Both the position numbers and the translations under genes were made by a program. Below the pieces are notes generated by a model, which was not told the DNA's origin, made no database searches, and worked only from the letters and a program-made list of their open reading frames with translations. Positions 1 to 6,248 of a DNA stretch of 6,437 bases are shown here, one piece after another. This DNA comes from an uncultured bacterium (lineage in GTDB: Bacteria; Bacillota; Clostridia; Christensenellales; Borkfalkiaceae), in the NCBI GenBank assembly GCA_934871445.1, contig CAKXBD010000119.1:1-6437 (forward strand), in the 5' to 3' direction. How positions within the stretch are numbered: position 1 is the first letter of the stretch; every line of letters starts with the position of its first letter.

Positions 1-1
1 G

Positions 2-1123
2 GATATCGGTTACGAACAGCAAATCAATATCGAAGACGAATTCTGGGATCAGCTCGTCAACGCGATTTCTCTCGATCAGGCGGTCGGTGCGGTGGCGCAC
101 GGCGGCTCGCAGTCGGATACTTTGGATAATATCGAGAATCCTGTCGTAAAACAGAACGACGGACCGATGGGCTTTAACGGAAAATCTCTTTCGACGAATA
201 ACGGGGAGCCGGGATCCGATCCCTACTATGTAGATCCTGAATCGGAAGCGGGAAAATTCAAGGCGAACGTCAATTCTCAGACGTTGCTCGGCTCGTCCTT
301 CAATCCCGAGCTGGCTCTCGAATGGGGCAGAATTTTGGGAAATACGGGACTTTGGATCAAGAATTATCAGATTTGGGGCGGCGGACTCAACTATCATCGT
401 TCCCCGTATAACGGAAGAAATACCGAATACCTTTCAGAAGACCCGATGCTGACCAACGTGCTCGGCACGGAGCTCATCAAGGGAACAAACGAATTTGGTA
501 TCATCAACGGCCCGAAGCACATCGGCTTCAACGATCAGGAATATGACCGTTCGGGTATCTGCGTATACATGAACGAGCAGAAATTCCGTGAAACGGACCT
601 TCGCGGCTTCCAAGGAGCGGTGGAAGAAGGCGGAGCGCTGGGGCTCATGGTAGCGTTTAACCGAATCGGCGCCATCAACGCTTCCCATCACGTGGGAATG
701 TTGAGAGACCTCGTCCGCGGCGAATGGGGCTTCAAGGGGCTGATTTCGACGGACATGATGAATAATAAATACTATTTCAATCCCGAAGGCTGTATTATGG
801 CGACGGTGACGCAGATGGCGGACTTTGCCGGAGATAACAGTACCTTGGGCGGCGCCGGAGGAACGGACGCGACCTGGACTTATCTTTCGGTAGATAATGT
901 AAAGAATGACGCCGAACTCGTAGATGCGGCGAGAGAGTGCATGAAGTATCAGCTCTATGCCTTTGCGAACAGCGCGGTGCTGAACATTACGACGACTCCC
1001 GTAGTTCCCAGCTGGGAGAAGGCGCTTCGCGGCGTAATCGGAACGACGATAGTGCTTTCGGCAGGATTTGCGACGCTTTGGGCTGTGAGCGTTGTGCTCG
1101 GTAAAAAGAAGGAGGAAGAATAA
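2..1123 (+). CDS. GH3 glycoside hydrolase, catalytic barrel plus C-terminal membrane anchor (5' end outside window)
   Basis: The frame is open from the first complete codon at base 2, giving 373 visible residues. A GTG at base 92 lies inside the domain and is not a credible start. Residues below are numbered from base 2. GH3 barrel signatures appear in order: NDGPMGF around D53, the RSPYNGRNTEY-SEDP block at 133-148, the Lys-His pair at 172-173 followed by NDQE, and GFKGLISTDM, whose D251 is the expected nucleophile. The barrel ends near residue 310. A hydrophobic helix at about 344-367 and a KKKEEE tail follow, so the barrel should lie outside the membrane with the tail inside. The second GH3 domain, which normally supplies the acid/base Glu in beta-glucosidases, does not follow. 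The barrel start sits at the window edge, so that domain is probably upstream (permuted order, seen in some Clostridia). Likely activity is beta-glucosidase or a related beta-glycosidase; the exact substrate is unknown. Confidence 0.9.
   Translation, partial: DIGYEQQINIEDEFWDQLVNAISLDQAVGAVAHGGSQSDTLDNIENPVVKQNDGPMGFNGKSLSTNNGEPGSDPYYVDPESEAGKFKANVNSQTLLGSSFNPELALEWGRILGNTGLWIKNYQIWGGGLNYHRSPYNGRNTEYLSEDPMLTNVLGTELIKGTNEFGIINGPKHIGFNDQEYDRSGICVYMNEQKFRETDLRGFQGAVEEGGALGLMVAFNRIGAINASHHVGMLRDLVRGEWGFKGLISTDMMNNKYYFNPEGCIMATVTQMADFAGDNSTLGGAGGTDATWTYLSVDNVKNDAELVDAARECMKYQLYAFANSAVLNITTTPVVPSWEKALRGVIGTTIVLSAGFATLWAVSVVLGKKKEEE
1109..1115 (+). promoter_or_regulatory. Ribosome binding site for the four-helix membrane protein
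   Basis: AAGGAGG lies inside the last codons of the GH3 gene, ten bases before the ATG at 1126. It fixes that start. Because it sits within the upstream coding region, ribosomes finishing the GH3 would expose or re-use it, which suggests translational coupling. Confidence 0.8.
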
Positions 1124-1125
1124 TC

Positions 1126-1617
1126 ATGAAGGCGATTAAGAAACAAAAACTCGGAACGTGGCTGACGCTCGCCGTCATAATCCTCGGTATCGTAAGCGTA
1201 ATTATTTACTCCGTAAACGGCAGTGTAGAGGGTTACTTCAAAGGAACGAACCAATCTTCGGTCGTAATCATGTCGGTTTTAGCGATTGTTTTCGCCGTAA
1301 TATCCATTATTCTCGCGCAGTTTTCTGCAAACGGCGCGGCGGGGAAAATCCTTTCCGCGATTACCGATATTCTGCGCATAGCGGCGGCGGTGCTTCTCAT
1401 CGCTTCGCTCATGGGCTTTGTCTCCACGAGGGTAGAAGGTCTCGGCTATATTTTCGGCTCCGACGAAAACGTACTCGACGAAATCCAGACGGAGGAAAAT
1501 ATGCGCTCCGCCTATACGGCAATCGCGGGATTCGTATTCTATGCAGTAACTTGGCTGGTCGCGCTCGTCGCGTGCTTCTGCGGAATGACCAAAGCGGCAA
1601 AAAAGGCGAACGCATGA
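1126..1617 (+). CDS. Small four-helix membrane protein, function unknown
   Basis: This 163-residue protein is not one I recognise. Hydrophobic segments lie at about 10-30, 46-66, 80-99 and 131-153. Lysines at the N-terminus (KAIKKQK) and C-terminus (KAAKKANA) put both ends in the cytoplasm by the positive-inside rule. The first outside loop is short (about 31-45). The second is about 30 residues (100-130), acidic and polar, and contains RVEGLGYIFGSDENVLDEI. There is no signal peptide cleavage site, catalytic motif or transporter signature. The gene starts two bases after the GH3 stop and has a strong RBS inside the GH3 gene, so the two proteins are almost certainly made together. An inferred role is a membrane partner, scaffold or stabiliser of the anchored GH3. 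A small permease subunit or stress-related membrane protein cannot be excluded. Confidence 0.85.
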   Translation: MKAIKKQKLGTWLTLAVIILGIVSVIIYSVNGSVEGYFKGTNQSSVVIMSVLAIVFAVISIILAQFSANGAAGKILSAITDILRIAAAVLLIASLMGFVSTRVEGLGYIFGSDENVLDEIQTEENMRSAYTAIAGFVFYAVTWLVALVACFCGMTKAAKKANA

Positions 1618-1634
1618 CGAAGTAAAAACTTTTC

Positions 1635-1693
1635 TGCGGACTTTCCCGCCGACTGTTCGACTGTTCGGCGGGAAAGGAGCAAAGCGCTCCGCA
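1635..1693 (+). other. Strong hairpin in the intergenic region, with an outer closing stem
   Basis: CTTTCCCGCCGA at 1641-1652 pairs perfectly over 12 bp with 1665-1676 around a 12-base loop. Directly outside it, TGCGGA at 1635-1640 can pair with TCCGCA at 1688-1693. The outer stem competes with a small GGAGC/GCTCC hairpin at 1676-1680 and 1686-1690. No T-tract follows, so this is not a classical terminator on its own. It could protect the 3' end of the upstream mRNA or be part of a leader ahead of the rhamnosidase. Confidence 0.6.
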
Positions 1694-1700
1694 ATCTGAG

Positions 1701-1743
1701 AAAAGGAGAGGCGGCAGGGTATACGGCGGTCTCTCCTTTTTAT
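1701..1743 (+). terminator. Probable rho-independent terminator or attenuator
   Basis: AAAAGGAGAG at 1701-1710 pairs perfectly with CTCTCCTTTT at 1731-1740, and T-rich sequence continues to 1743. This gives a stem closed by A-T pairs and a T-run, as in intrinsic terminators. The 20-base loop is long for a terminator. The hairpin lies only 24 bases before the rhamnosidase ATG and overlaps its expected leader. It may end the GH3/membrane-protein transcript or act as a conditional attenuator for the next genes. I see no convincing promoter between it and base 1768. Confidence 0.6.
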
Positions 1744-1753
1744 AAGAGCGGGC

Positions 1754-1760
1754 GAGGAGG
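1754..1760 (+). promoter_or_regulatory. Ribosome binding site for the GH78 rhamnosidase
   Basis: GAGGAGG ends seven bases before the ATG at 1768. A second ATG at 1761 is too close to the RBS and in another frame, so 1768 is the supported start. Confidence 0.8.
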
Positions 1761-1767
1761 ATGAGAG

Positions 1768-4335
1768 ATGTTGAAAATAGCGAAATTCACATGCGAAAAT
1801 CTTTCTGAGGGGTGTGTGACGGACGAATCGAATCCCCGTTTTTCCTTTTCGCTTTCAAGCGACGGGCAAGGCGGTCGCTTAAAGCGTGCGACCTTGAAAA
1901 TCAACGGCGAAACGATAGACGCGACGGAGCAAATCGGCGTCCGCTATAAAGGCGCGCCGTTGAAAGCGTTCACGAAATACACGGCGACGCTGGAAGCGGA
2001 ATCCGATAACGGAGACCGCGCAGACGCCTCGCTCGAATTTGAAACGGGCCGCATGGGTGTCCCGTGGAAAGCGGAATGGATTACGGACGGCGGCTATCGC
2101 TTTACGGAGAAAAAGACGTCTCCCGTCCCGATGATTTTCCGCAAGACGTTCTCTTTTGAAAAAGAGATTCGTTCCGCGAAAATTTACGCCACGGCGATCG
2201 GGATTTACGAGCTGGAATTAAACGGAAAAAGGGTCGGCAAGGACTATTTTTCTCCCGGGTTTACCTCCTATAAATCCCATTTGCAATATCAGACATACGA
2301 CGTAACGGAGCAGATAAAAAAGGATAACACGCTGACGGCGACGGTTGCGGGCGGCTGGGCGGTAGGCGCGTTCGTAATGAGTCGCAAAAACCGAATCACG
2401 GCGCCCCGACAGGCATTTTTGGCGGAGCTTCGCGTCGTCTATGCGGACGGAACGGAAGCGGTACTCGGAACGGACGAAACTTGGCAGGTGACGCGGGAAG
2501 GGCCTTTGCGCTTCGCGGAATTTTACGACGGGGAAATTTTCGACGCGACGGTTTCCCCCGAAAAAATCTCTTGGACGAACGCCTCCGCCGAGCGCTTGAA
2601 AATCCGCCCCGCCTTGGAAGCCTCTTATGGGGCTCCCGTCCGCGCCCACGAAACCTTCCGCCCTGTATCCGTCACCCGCGCAAAGAGCGGCGAACTCATT
2701 TACGATTTCGGACAGAACTTTGCAGGCGTGGTGAAAATCAAGATAAAGGGAAAGAAGGGACAGAAAATTACGGTTCGCCACGCGGAAATTCTAACCTCGG
2801 AAGGAGAACTTCATACGGCGTTCCTGCGCTCGGCGAAGTGTAGGCTCGTCTATATTTGCCGCGACGGCGAGCAGGAATATTCTCCCCGCATGACCTATAT
2901 GGGTTTCCGTTACGCGGGAGTGACGGGCGTTTCGGAGGAGAATATCGAGCTTAGCGCGACCGCGTTGTATTCGGACATTCCCGCGGCGGGTGCGTTTGAA
3001 TGTTCGGACGAACGAATCAACCGCCTGCAAAAAAATATCGTATGGAGCGGGAAATCCAATTTCGTGGATATTCCCACGGACTGTCCCCAGCGCGACGAGC
3101 GCATGGGCTGGACGGGCGACATCGCGGTATTCGCGCCGACGGCGTGTTATAATTTCGGCATGGAGCGTTTTTTGAGAAAATGGCTGAAAGACGTGAAATC
3201 GGAGCAGACGAAGGGCGGAGGAATCCCCAATACCGTCCCGTCGCAGGGTTACGGCTTTCCCGAGACCATGCCGAAAAAAGCGGTGGCATTCTGGGGCGAT
3301 GCTTGCGTGTTCGTGCCGTGGGCGGAGTACATGGCTTACGGGGATAAAGGCGTTCTCGAAGAAATGTATCCCGTCATGAAAAAATACGTCAAGGCGTGCC
3401 TGTTTTGGGCAGGACTCCTTTCTTTTGGAAAAAACAAATATATTTGGAACGATATCCCCGCGATGCAGTTCGGGGATTGGGTAGCGCCCGACGTCCCGAA
3501 GATGTCGGAATGGCAGGCGCGCTGCAAATGGACGGGAACGGCGGCGCTGGCGCGTTCGACGCGGCTGCTTTCCGAAATTGCGTCGATTTTGGGCAACGCA
3601 GAGGACGCGGCGAAGTATCGGAAAATCAGCGAAAAGGTTTCCGATGTCTATTGCAGTATTTTGACGGACGGCGACGGAAAATTGAAGGAGGAATTTCAGA
3701 CGGCTTACGTCCTGCCCCTGCACTTTGAAATGTTTCCCGATTCCGTTCGTCCCAAGGCGGCGAAAAATCTCGTCTCGCTGATAGAAAAGAACGATTATCG
3801 GATCGGAACGGGTTTTCCGGGTACTCCCTATATCCTGTTCGCGCTGAGCGATAACGGCTATGCCGACGTCGCGTATAAAATGCTGGAAAATACGGAATGT
3901 CCCTCGTGGCTGTACGAGGTGGAAGCGGGCGCAACGACGGTATGGGAGCGCTGGGACGGACTCGATAAAGATGGAACGTGTCCGATCGGCGACGACGGCA
4001 CGGGCGGCATGATTTCTTATAATCATTATGCGTTCGGCGCCGTGGGCGATTTCCTGTACCGCCGCGTGGTAGGTATCGAAGCGACGGAGGGCGGTTATAA
4101 AAAATTTCGAATTGCGCCGCTCGTGGGCGGCGGACTGACGTTTGCATCGGGCAGCGTGGAAACGCCTTACGGAAGGATAACTTCCGCGTGGAGGCTCGCG
4201 GACGGGGAATTTCATATCGAAGCGGAGATCCCTTTCGGAACGGAGTGCACCTTGAAAATGCCTTCGGGCGCGGAACGGGTGCTGGAAAGCGGCCGTTATG
4301 CGTTTTCGGAAAGCTATGACGGCGGGGCAAAATGA
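1768..4335 (+). CDS. GH78 alpha-L-rhamnosidase, cytoplasmic
   Basis: This enzyme hydrolyses terminal alpha-L-rhamnose from glycosides with inversion. It is 855 residues, slightly short for the family but with all parts present. The order is: short N-terminal Ig-like segment (about 1-95, ending in FETG); the rhamnosidase N domain (about 120-280, with ELNGKRVG and SPGFTSYKSHLQYQTYDVT); the beta-sandwich with YDFGQNFAG at 312-320 and YMGFRY at 377-382; the alpha/alpha barrel (about 405-760); and a C-terminal beta domain (about 765-850). The barrel carries DCPQRDERMGWTGD from D438, with E444 the expected general acid and D451 a rhamnose ligand. It also has FWGDA with D511, and TTVWERWDG with E727 as the likely general base, by family comparison. 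There is no signal peptide or membrane helix, so it acts in the cytoplasm on imported sugars. The transporter gene follows nine bases later. Substrate linkage and aglycone cannot be read from the sequence. Confidence 0.95.
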   Translation: MLKIAKFTCENLSEGCVTDESNPRFSFSLSSDGQGGRLKRATLKINGETIDATEQIGVRYKGAPLKAFTKYTATLEAESDNGDRADASLEFETGRMGVPWKAEWITDGGYRFTEKKTSPVPMIFRKTFSFEKEIRSAKIYATAIGIYELELNGKRVGKDYFSPGFTSYKSHLQYQTYDVTEQIKKDNTLTATVAGGWAVGAFVMSRKNRITAPRQAFLAELRVVYADGTEAVLGTDETWQVTREGPLRFAEFYDGEIFDATVSPEKISWTNASAERLKIRPALEASYGAPVRAHETFRPVSVTRAKSGELIYDFGQNFAGVVKIKIKGKKGQKITVRHAEILTSEGELHTAFLRSAKCRLVYICRDGEQEYSPRMTYMGFRYAGVTGVSEENIELSATALYSDIPAAGAFECSDERINRLQKNIVWSGKSNFVDIPTDCPQRDERMGWTGDIAVFAPTACYNFGMERFLRKWLKDVKSEQTKGGGIPNTVPSQGYGFPETMPKKAVAFWGDACVFVPWAEYMAYGDKGVLEEMYPVMKKYVKACLFWAGLLSFGKNKYIWNDIPAMQFGDWVAPDVPKMSEWQARCKWTGTAALARSTRLLSEIASILGNAEDAAKYRKISEKVSDVYCSILTDGDGKLKEEFQTAYVLPLHFEMFPDSVRPKAAKNLVSLIEKNDYRIGTGFPGTPYILFALSDNGYADVAYKMLENTECPSWLYEVEAGATTVWERWDGLDKDGTCPIGDDGTGGMISYNHYAFGAVGDFLYRRVVGIEATEGGYKKFRIAPLVGGGLTFASGSVETPYGRITSAWRLADGEFHIEAEIPFGTECTLKMPSGAERVLESGRYAFSESYDGGAK

Positions 4336-4338
4336 GGT
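4334..4338 (+). promoter_or_regulatory. Weak ribosome binding site overlapping the GH78 stop codon
   Basis: GAGGT overlaps the TGA stop at 4333-4335 and lies six bases before the ATG at 4345. The weak site and nine-base gap suggest that transporter translation depends on ribosomes terminating on the rhamnosidase gene. Confidence 0.6.
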
Positions 4339-4344
4339 AAGTAA

Positions 4345-6063
4345 ATGAATCATCAAACGACAAAAAAGAGCTTTTTCTCCAATCCCGTGCTCCGCACGCG
4401 GATTACGTCGGCGAACGTGAAGCCGAAGGAGATGTTTCTCGGATACTTTGTGGGGCCGTTCTGCGCGTTGATATCCAATGCGATTTTCGGCTCCTTCCTG
4501 AACCGTTACTATACGGACGTTATAGGCATCACTCGTCCCGAATACGGCGCATTTTCGGCGCTGTATCCGATGATTTCGGTTATCTTCGTCGTCCTCGGCA
4601 ATCTTTTGGTTGGCCAGCTCATCGAGCGCACCCGTACAAACCAAGGCAAAGCGCGCCCGTGGCTCCTGCTTTCGGCTCTGCTTGTGCCCGCCGCCATCTG
4701 CCTGTTGTTTTTGGTGCCCGTGGGCTCGTCCCCGACGGCGCAGATGGCTTGGATAGCCGTTTCGTACAATCTCTATTATGCGGTCGCGTATCCCTTCTTT
4801 TATACGGCGCACAGCTCTCTTGTAGGGCTGTCCACGCGCAATTCCAAGCATAGGGGTCTGCTCGCTACCTTCTCCAACGCCTCGGGCGTGGCGGCAGTCG
4901 GTATCGGCGCGAGTATTCTCGTCCCGCTCCTGTTGCAGTCCCTGCTGTTCGTGGAGGGCGCGGGCGGCGGAATCGATACGGCGGCGAGCTATAATAATTG
5001 GCGCATTGTCATGCTCGTGCTCGTCGTTCTCACGTTTTTCGCCATTCTCATCGAATATTTCTTTACGAGAGAACGCATCACCGAAGAAAACATGAAGCTG
5101 AATATCAAGGAAGAAAAGATTCCCATGTTGAAACAGCTCAAAGCGGTTGTCAACGAGAAATATTGGTGGTTTATCATTCTGTATTTCCTCCTGTTTCAGT
5201 TCAGCGGCCTGTTGAAGAACAGCTCCATGACCTTTTATTGCAAGTGGATGCTGCAACCCGTCAGTTTGGGCGGAATGCAGCTCGACCCCATGTTTCTCTT
5301 GGGACTGGTCGGCGGAATCCCCACGGCAATCGGAATGGTAGTGGCATGGCCGATTGCGGCAAAGCTGGGCAAAAAGAACGCGGTCGTCGGCGGGCTTGTA
5401 ATTTCCGTTTTGGGCGGTCTCGTCAGCTTTATCGACGTACATAATCTGTATATCGTCTGCGCGGGGGTGGTTCTGAAAGGTATCGGCTCCATACCCGCCA
5501 TGTACGTCACGCTCGCCCTCCTGTCCGACGTCCTCGACCATTTGGAGGCGAAAAACGGTTTCAGGAGCGACGGTTTCACCATGTCGGTATACGGCGCCAT
5601 CATGGTCGGGCTTTCGGGACTCGGAAACGGAATTTTGAACGCGCTTCTCTCCGCAAACGGATATAATGCGGAGCTCGCCTCCCAACCCAAGGGCGTGGAA
5701 ACGGCGCTCGTCGTTTGCTACTTGGCCATGGAGCTCATTTGCTATGCCGTCATCGCGGTGTTGCTTTGTTTCCTGACGGTAGAAAAGCACATCGACGAGG
5801 ACCATAAAATTATCCTCGAACATCAGCGGCAGGCGGTGCTTGCCGCGGGCGGGGAATGGATAGAGCCCGCCGAGCGTTTGAGAATGGAGCAGGAGGAAGC
5901 AGACCGGCTCGCGGACGAAGCGCGCCGCGCGGAACTCAAAGCGTGGTGCGAGAAGAAAGGGAAATCCTTTGAAGAGGAAGAGAGCAAATACGAAGCCGCG
6001 CAGGAAGCGAAGCGCCGCCGTGCGGAGGAACGCGCCGCAGCGAAGGCGGCGAAGAAAAAATAA
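4345..6063 (+). CDS. GPH/MelB-like sugar transporter (MFS superfamily) with long charged C-terminal tail
   Basis: This 572-residue protein has about twelve membrane helices between residues 30 and 478. GPH signatures are RYYTDVIGI (54-62), the helix 2-3 loop ERTRTNQGKARPW (94-106), YPFF after helix 4 (149-152), and SDVLDHLEAKNGFRSDGF (394-411), which matches the MelB D351/D354/R363 region. The predicted role is import of a glycoside or oligosaccharide for the co-encoded rhamnosidase. Two things are odd. First, helices 1, 2 and 4 (about 31-52, 70-93, 134-156) contain no Asp or Glu, whereas MelB uses D19, D55, D59 and D124 there; by eye D59 aligns with N86, and MelB K377 with V421. The coupling ion may therefore differ. 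Second, residues 480-572 form a hydrophilic tail with GGEWIEP at 502-508 and then long Glu/Lys/Arg/Ala-rich helix-like runs ending AAKAAKKK. The tail should be cytoplasmic. Confidence 0.9.
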   Translation: MNHQTTKKSFFSNPVLRTRITSANVKPKEMFLGYFVGPFCALISNAIFGSFLNRYYTDVIGITRPEYGAFSALYPMISVIFVVLGNLLVGQLIERTRTNQGKARPWLLLSALLVPAAICLLFLVPVGSSPTAQMAWIAVSYNLYYAVAYPFFYTAHSSLVGLSTRNSKHRGLLATFSNASGVAAVGIGASILVPLLLQSLLFVEGAGGGIDTAASYNNWRIVMLVLVVLTFFAILIEYFFTRERITEENMKLNIKEEKIPMLKQLKAVVNEKYWWFIILYFLLFQFSGLLKNSSMTFYCKWMLQPVSLGGMQLDPMFLLGLVGGIPTAIGMVVAWPIAAKLGKKNAVVGGLVISVLGGLVSFIDVHNLYIVCAGVVLKGIGSIPAMYVTLALLSDVLDHLEAKNGFRSDGFTMSVYGAIMVGLSGLGNGILNALLSANGYNAELASQPKGVETALVVCYLAMELICYAVIAVLLCFLTVEKHIDEDHKIILEHQRQAVLAAGGEWIEPAERLRMEQEEADRLADEARRAELKAWCEKKGKSFEEEESKYEAAQEAKRRRAEERAAAKAAKKK

Positions 6064-6142
6064 GGCGGTCATAAGGTTGTCGGTTCGCCGCAGCGGCGAA
6101 GGCGGTCGAGCCGCCGTAACGGCAAAACAATCAAAAAAATAA
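6064..6142 (+). other. GC-rich inverted repeats after the transporter gene
   Basis: TTCGCCG at 6084-6090 pairs with CGGCGAA at 6094-6100 (three-base loop), and GGCGG at 6101-6105 pairs with CCGCC at 6111-6115. A nine-base direct repeat, AAGGCGGTC, occurs at 6062-6070 and 6099-6107. No T-tract follows on the + strand, so a classical terminator is not supported. These could be mRNA 3'-end-stabilising hairpins. An A-rich stretch at 6123-6142 follows, but I could not fit a convincing -35/-10 promoter pair. Confidence 0.45.
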
Positions 6143-6246
6143 TTGCGTTCGGGTTCCCGCGGTAAAATCCCGATACCGAGCGCAAGACGCTCAGGCGGCG
6201 CCGCGCAAAACAGCGGTGCCGCCCGAATGTGCAAAGAGGGGCGGCA
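6143..6246 (+). promoter_or_regulatory. Candidate structured 5' leader of the downstream GH3 gene
   Basis: Four possible helices are seen. A: 6143-6152 with 6176-6185, 10 bp with one G-T pair. B: 6178-6182 with 6188-6192, 5 bp with loop CAAGA. C: 6194-6204 with 6213-6223, 11 bp with one G-T pair and an eight-base loop. D: 6217-6224 with 6239-6246, 8 bp, covering part of the GH3 ribosome binding site. A excludes B, and C excludes D, an arrangement typical of switching leaders. It matches no riboswitch class I recognise. High local GC makes chance pairings likely, so the regulatory role is an inference. Confidence 0.4.
6235..6241 (+). promoter_or_regulatory. Ribosome binding site for the second GH3 gene
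   Basis: AGAGGGG ends seven bases before the ATG at 6249. It is G-rich and a less perfect match to AGGAGG than the sites at 1109 and 1754. Its 3' half can pair with 6222-6224 in the leader. Confidence 0.6.
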
Positions 6247-6248
6247 AT

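Noticed and set aside
92..94. GTG as the start of the first GH3 gene
   Set aside because: The frame is open to the window edge, no RBS precedes the GTG, and it falls within the first conserved part of the GH3 barrel.
1158..1625. Overlapping + strand frame of 155 codons inside the four-helix gene
   Set aside because: It has no RBS of its own and an Arg-rich translation without domains. The frame at 1126-1617 has a strong RBS and coherent membrane helices.
1614..1625. Three-codon ATG-ACG-AAG-TAA frame overlapping the stop of the four-helix gene
   Set aside because: It has no RBS and is too short to be meaningful. A chance ATGA overlap is the simplest explanation.
3626..4363. Minus-strand frame of 245 codons opposite the end of the GH78 gene
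   Set aside because: It is Arg/Pro-rich with no recognisable domain or RBS, and lies opposite the conserved GH78 catalytic and C-terminal regions.
6140..6168. Possible promoter with TTGCGT (6143-6148) and TAAAAT (6163-6168) upstream of the second GH3
   Set aside because: The spacer is only 14 bases and the -35 match is poor. The same bases form the first arm and loop of the candidate leader helix.
2791..6234. Open frame of about 1147 codons on the minus strand
   Set aside because: It lies codon-for-codon opposite the GH78 and transporter genes, so its stops could only come from sense codons TTA, CTA or TCA, which these genes avoid in this stretch (it ends at the CTA at 2791). The translation is Arg/His-rich and domain-free, and both sense genes are clear family members.
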